Assembly: GCF_020184175.1 (NCBI RefSeq)
Contig: NC_065531.1
Span: 71,146,604 to 71,210,603, forward strand
From: Aphis gossypii
Taxonomy: Eukaryota; Arthropoda; Insecta; Hemiptera; Aphididae
Reading direction: 5' to 3'
DNA length: 64,000 nt
Shown here: piece by piece, positions 59,206 through 64,000 of the stretch
How positions within the stretch are numbered: position 1 is the first letter of the stretch
Layout of the letters: every line of letters starts with the position of its first letter
Position numbers and translations under genes: made by a program
The notes under the pieces: generated by a model
The model's database searches: none
What the model saw: the letters and a program-made list of their open reading frames with translations, nothing else
Told to the model about the DNA's origin: nothing

Positions 59206-59797
59206 TATAATATTTTTTTTTTTTTGCTGCCCTATGACACCATAATATAATTTACATAGATAAAGTTATTATTATACACGCGTGGTTTTCATGGTATATG
59301 TATATTATATAGTCGTATTTTTTTTACCGGAATCCAATAATAATTCCTTGTTTATTATATTATGTACTTTGAATCCAATTTTTCAAATTCTATACATTTA
59401 TATATAAATATAATATATATAATGCAAAACCATACTATATTATTGTTGATCTTATGTTTAGAAGCTGAATGTTTTCCTGACTTATATTGACATCTTCAAT
59501 ATGCCGAGCACCAAACTTATCATTATTTTTAGATAATAATCATTAATTGTCCTGTGTGTATAATGTATACAATTGCGTTCTAAGTCTAAATGAATAGCAA
59601 GAATAAGTTACATGACAAATTTGTTAAATCTACAACTCTCCTTTATTTTTGATTTTTCTTATGAAATTGTGATTTAGAAAAAAAAGGTATTAAGTATTTA
59701 CCTACTATAAAAAAAACAACAGGAAAAATAATTTCTGAAAAAATTTAATATTACTACCTTTTAGAATCACGTGGAGAAAACTGAAAAAGTTACGTGT

Positions 59798-59831
59798 AAA
59801 TCACCTTGAAATATAATGTATTTGGTGATTT
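59798..59831. repeat. hairpin with AAATCACC/GGTGATTT arms
   Basis: The 8-bp arms (59798-59805, 59824-59831) enclose AAATA/TATTT, giving an imperfect hairpin. The arms recall the GGTGATTT end motif of the 41182 element but in outward orientation, and may be a relic of it. Confidence 0.45.
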
Positions 59832-60433
59832 TTTTTTTTGTTTTTCATGACTTTTTCTCTAAATAGCGTCTCGCCAAACGAGACTTCTAAAACATTTCGT
59901 TAAATGTATCGTATACGTACGTGTGTGCCTGCGCGCGTGTGCCATGTATAATACGGGCGAACAGCCAACGACTCAGAAACACTTTCCCGCCTCATTTTTA
60001 TAATAATAATATATATGTTTCCACTCTACGCCCTCTAGGTAGTTGCTAACTCACTTACCTCAGGGTTTCTACTAGTTTCCCATTTCTTCAACAATAACCT
60101 TATGTCTATATAAATATGCAATTATATAGTGCCTGTAGATTTTTTTTTGTTTTTATCTCACTCGCGACTTTATTCATATTATTTTAATATAATATCCAGC
60201 AGTACCTGTAGTACCTACCTCATCATTTTCTCGCATCTGTGTATACTCAAAAATAATACACAGTATAACATTGAAAAAAATTAAATTAATTCCATAAAAA
60301 ATTTATTTTTTTTATGAATCACAACAATGAAATAATTCCAACGTTCATCCGACTATTTTTCATGTAAATATACAATATGTAGCTATATATGTAAATATTT
60401 TATTTATTTATTTATTGTAACCTGCATAACTTC
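59832..60433. other. stretch without a confident gene
   Basis: A G+C-raised patch at 59.87-60.07 kb has no extended frame. The rest is A+T-rich. Confidence 0.45.
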
Positions 60434-60640
60434 ATGTATTATCATAATATTCCTAAGCATTATGAAGGTATTATTAAAGAATGTTTAAATAGCTATAATG
60501 TTTTTTCTACCAATGATATTTTATTTATGAATTTTATATTATATCACTATACAAAAATATTTAACACACTACCTAATTCAAAAAGATACTTAACAAAATA
60601 TACAAAATCATTAAATTATTTATCAGAATGTTCTATATAA
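60434..60640 (+). CDS. candidate ORF, 68 aa, A+T-rich
   Basis: An ATG starts MYYHNIPKHYEGIIKECLNS and the frame runs 68 codons to TAA. Tyr, Asn, Ile and Lys dominate, but hydrophobic and polar residues alternate in a protein-like way. In DNA this A+T-rich, such a frame is uncommon yet expected a few times by chance. No motif or splice site is seen. Confidence 0.15.
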   Translation: MYYHNIPKHYEGIIKECLNSYNVFSTNDILFMNFILYHYTKIFNTLPNSKRYLTKYTKSLNYLSECSI

Positions 60641-61112
60641 TATGTTTGAGTTACATCGTCATTCATATGAATAATTAAAAATTACATTTAATAATAACAT
60701 GAATTCATATAAATCAAAAATACTAGTTCAATGGTAAAAATCATCTTAATGAGAATAAAAAATGTTAAATTTCATATAATAAAAACTAAAAAAATGTGCT
60801 ACAACATTCTGAAGTATTCATAAGGCTGACTTAAAATTTGTCTTCTTCTCTTTCTTTTTTTGATAAAAAGTGGACAGCTTGTTTAAGGGTTACTAAAAGC
60901 GATTTGTTACTCGAATATCGCTGATAGTTAATTCTGTTTAACATATATCTACGACAGTTTTTACGGTTTTAGTACTTTCTAGGTTGCATTATTATATTGC
61001 AAAACTCAGAGACGCTCATTAAGTATAGTCACTTCCGTTCTTCTTAAACATTTGATACTCTGACAACGCAGAGTTTAGTGCTATTGAATAGACAGATGGC
61101 GGTAATATCGAC
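60641..61112. other. stretch upstream of the 61113 ORF
   Basis: A+T-rich on the left. From about 60.83 kb base composition is more mixed (short CT run TTCTTCTCTTTCTTT at 60843). No TATA box is clearly placed before the ATG at 61113. Confidence 0.4.
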
Positions 61113-61451
61113 ATGATTAACTGTAGTAGCTATAGAACTGTTGTAGCTTTTAAGAGACCATTATGCTATTCAACTGATTTGTTTTTCAACTTTGTCTTAG
61201 CTTCATGTCACAGAAAGTGCCATAATTTTGTTTTTGTCGATAATATACTTCACTTTGGCAATACTCCGAAGAGTAACAATTTAACAGCATTGTATGGTAT
61301 TAATGTAATGTTAACCAGCGCCACACTTGCAGTTTTGTTCTATATGAAAAATCAGTTTTATTATTGCCACTTATGCAACTACACGAAACTAAGCTTTCTA
61401 TTATTATTAACCAAACTCAGCTCACGATTTTTGATGAAATATCCAAAATAA
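61113..61451 (+). CDS. candidate ORF, 112 aa, unassigned
   Basis: GACATGA starts MINCSSYRTVVAFKRPLCYS, and the frame continues uninterrupted for 112 codons to TAA. It has about seven cysteines (including CHRKCHNF and YCHLCNY spacings), a possible membrane segment around residues 65-78 and a Lys/Leu-rich C-terminus. The length is noteworthy for this composition. The CxxxC and CxxC-like pairs are suggestive of a structural or metal role but match no family I know. The opposite strand carries no comparable frame, which favours the plus strand. It may be an intronless lineage-specific gene or part of an unrecognised transposon. Confidence 0.28.
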   Translation: MINCSSYRTVVAFKRPLCYSTDLFFNFVLASCHRKCHNFVFVDNILHFGNTPKSNNLTALYGINVMLTSATLAVLFYMKNQFYYCHLCNYTKLSFLLLLTKLSSRFLMKYPK

Positions 61452-64000
61452 GATATGAAAGATAATTGTAGATTAATTTATAAAATGTACATATTAACCA
61501 CAATATTTTTGATGGTTTGAATTATTAATAAAATATTAGATCAATAAATAGTACAAAACAAAACAAAATTATAGGAAGTTAAATAAATTCTAATTCGAGA
61601 TTTGAAAGAAATAGAAAAATGTTCTGTTTATCTTATAAGTATCTACGTCTATCAAATAATAAATTAAATATTCCGTAAAAATACCAATAATCTAAAAGTA
61701 TTGAAAAGTTGAAAAATAATAGAAAAAGTTTTCATTCCCGGAGAGATTTAAACCCGGTAACTTCTCAGTCCGTGGTTTCTTAGGTGGTTTTTCAAAATTT
61801 TCGAAGAAAAATATTTTGAAATAGCAAAACTAATATTTCTATAAAATATTATACATATCCGATAATTTATAATCTTTAGTTTGATTGTATGAAACAACAG
61901 TTTAATACATTTTAAAATTGAACTTATTATTTTATATACGTACCTATGTGTACTTATATTACGTATAATGTACAAGATATACAGCTATAAAATTATCCTT
62001 TAAAAATATTATTATAATTGAACTTGATCAAATTAAATATAGTTGCTCTAAATCTGTGTTAATGCAATTTTAAACTAAATACTGAAAACATTAATGTTGC
62101 AACTGATTGGTAATAATATGTTATATTAACTATATGGGAGGTATTCACCATTTTATCTAGTTCAAACAAATAAACTTTAAAGTTTCATTTGTCATAATTT
62201 ACTTTTAATTTAGAATAAATCATCATCTTTCCAAGCATTATTGTTATAATTTATTTATTGGATATAAAACAATTTTTTTTTTGTTGAAATGTAAATAATA
62301 ATAAAGCAATATTTAATTTCTATGATTGTATAAACTAAGTCATTCACTTATTTTACCCTTGAATCACTTTTTTTATAAGATAATAAGATATCTCATTTGT
62401 TTGACGTCACAACTATCTTAAAATAAAAACACGCTGACACTTATCAATATCCTTGCAACTTAAACATTAAAAATGCACTCTAAATAATAAACTAATGTTT
62501 ATAAATATAATTCCAGTATATCTCATTATTATCGTCACAATAATGAATAAATTATATCTATTTATATAGACATTTTTGTGTTCAAAATAATATAATTTTC
62601 TATTTCTGATTACACGTGCACAAAATTATTATAAATAAACTAAACATCATATACTTTTTAAATTGTAAATGGCATCACGCATGGATATATTTTATTGTAC
62701 ATAAATATACATTAAGAATAATATGGAAATTAGGTTCGTTGATAATTATTGGTATCATATAACTTATAAAAGCTATGGTTGATATAAAGAACGGATAGGT
62801 GATTTGACCTTGTCATATTGATGACGAACATATATTTTGAGGATTTAAAGAGAAGTTGGTGTAATATGATATCTTATACAATTTACTAATTTATAGTCAA
62901 CATAAATAATAATTATTATTAACTTCTATCAATCAAGTCATATAATTGGTGAGCATCCATTAGTGTTAATTATTCTTATACATATGTTACTTGTATTTTT
63001 TTTTTCATATATATATAAACTTTTATCGAATATGCCAATTATTTGTTGGCACAAAATTCCATAAATTTTAAATAATCAATTAAAAAAAAAAATAATGTTA
63101 CTGATTTTCAACTTTATTTATTTAACAACTATTTGGATCGTTTTAAAAATCTGGATTATATAATATTATATAATAATTCTTGGGTTTGACCTTGACTTTT
63201 TACTGTATGATAACAATTATTTTTAAATTTAACCTGTACACTTCAAACTATTCACATAATTTAAGGGAACGAATGAACGATGTCTATAAAATAAATAGGT
63301 AAACGCAATTATAGCGACAAAATCTTGCTCAAATTTCTGTAAGCGGGATAAGTTTTTCTTCATCAGACTTTACAAAACTAACATTTTAAAGGTTTCAATT
63401 TGTCGGTAGGTGCACTGCTTCAAAGAGAAGTCAGAAAATGTAATTTTATAGTTTTCTTCATTTTAATAAAGTATATGGTATTTGATCGAAAGTTTCAGTA
63501 TACACCAAAGATTAATTTTCATAAACTAACTTAAAATAAATTTATATTTAATGTTGTGGGCGTAATAACACTAAGAACCACAGTTATTTTACTTTTGTTC
63601 AATAACACATACAAGTGATCACCATAAGTGCTTTACATCTTATTGTATAGTTATGGATAATATAAATGTAATGTATGAAAGTAGGTACACGTTTATTATG
63701 TTCACTGTTCAGTTAGTCTAACAATATTATATGCAAATTTATAAAAGGCGAATAATAAATATTGGATGTATCATATTTTACTCTGTTATAATAATACTGA
63801 GGTAAGTAAACCAATAAGAAAGCTGAGAGAAATAATGTTCGTTGGCTATATGTATAAATAATAAATATTAATACTTATAACAAAAACATACTAAAATGTA
63901 ACCATATTATAATTTAACCAAAATTGTTTGAAATAAATGGAACAATTATTATTTTTAATTACTACAGTATTCAGGAAGTCGAAGTGAATACATTTATAAA
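61452..64000. other. A+T-rich stretch to the end of the window
   Basis: No exon is supported. Homopolymers lie near 62.27 and 63.00 kb. A segment near 61.74 kb (GAGAGATTTAAACCCGGTAA) vaguely recalls a tRNA T arm but does not fold as one. Confidence 0.5.

Noticed and set aside
61738..61790. tRNA-like sequence (GAGATTTAAACCCGG on the plus strand)
   Set aside because: The reverse complement has a T-loop-like GGTTTAAATC, but the T stem does not pair and no D or anticodon arm of proper spacing was found.
1..64000. CRISPR arrays, bacterial operons, telomeric TTAGG arrays, rDNA
   Set aside because: No regularly spaced repeats, no gene-dense stretches, no TTAGG runs and no rRNA-like sequence were seen.

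Overview
The window looks like nuclear DNA of an insect, most probably an aphid. It is strongly A+T-rich, with long A, T, TA and CA tracts. No stretch has densely packed long ORFs or ribosome-binding sites. It carries degraded eukaryotic transposons: a hAT-type miniature element, a DNA element with CAGRRTGATTC ends, a relic resembling an R1-clade LINE, and copies of a dispersed repeat with the core GATTCTGAGCGGA, which I associate with aphid genomes. The organism call is inference from composition and repeats. Nothing here fixes a species. No rRNA, convincing tRNA, CRISPR array or prokaryotic operon is visible.

Layout. Region 1-5.0 kb is A+T-rich, with a few candidate exons around 3.0-3.4 kb. 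At 5.26-5.35 kb (minus strand) lies the best single coding exon: an ATG followed by a signal-peptide-like sequence and a splice donor. Region 6.5-6.95 kb is a gene-like patch that is open on both strands. A two-exon, in-frame model for a 92-residue acidic-start protein lies at 10.50-11.05 kb. From 11 to 23 kb there are mostly repeats and A+T-rich DNA, with one unusually long 173-codon ORF at 17.15 kb. Two convergent ORFs meet on overlapping stop codons at 23.84 kb. Region 24-31 kb is mostly featureless apart from hairpins and repeat relics. A G+C/CpG-rich island at 31.5-32.55 kb and another at 38.0-38.4 kb look like promoter or first-exon regions. Miniature transposons lie at 39.3 and 41.2 kb, a LINE relic at 44.0 kb, and a belt of higher G+C with candidate exons at 44.2-49.1 kb. 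A very long CA microsatellite lies at 51.35 kb, a 45-nt microexon candidate at 52.84 kb, a CpG island with outward-facing splice donors at 57.99-58.48 kb, and a 678-bp DNA transposon at 58.53-59.21 kb.

How the parts relate. No complete multi-exon gene can be assembled with confidence. The pattern (short exon-like patches with splice signals, spaced by kilobases of A+T-rich DNA) fits introns and intergenic DNA of one or several long-intron genes. A general caution applies: wherever G+C rises, stop codons become rare on both strands, so many patches read as plausible protein in several frames. Almost all coding calls below are therefore candidates with low to moderate confidence, and none is assigned a function. 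No new biological system can be claimed from this window. The most interesting items are the TATA-flanked palindromic mini-element family, the secreted-protein exon, the 10.5-kb two-exon model and the microexon candidates.
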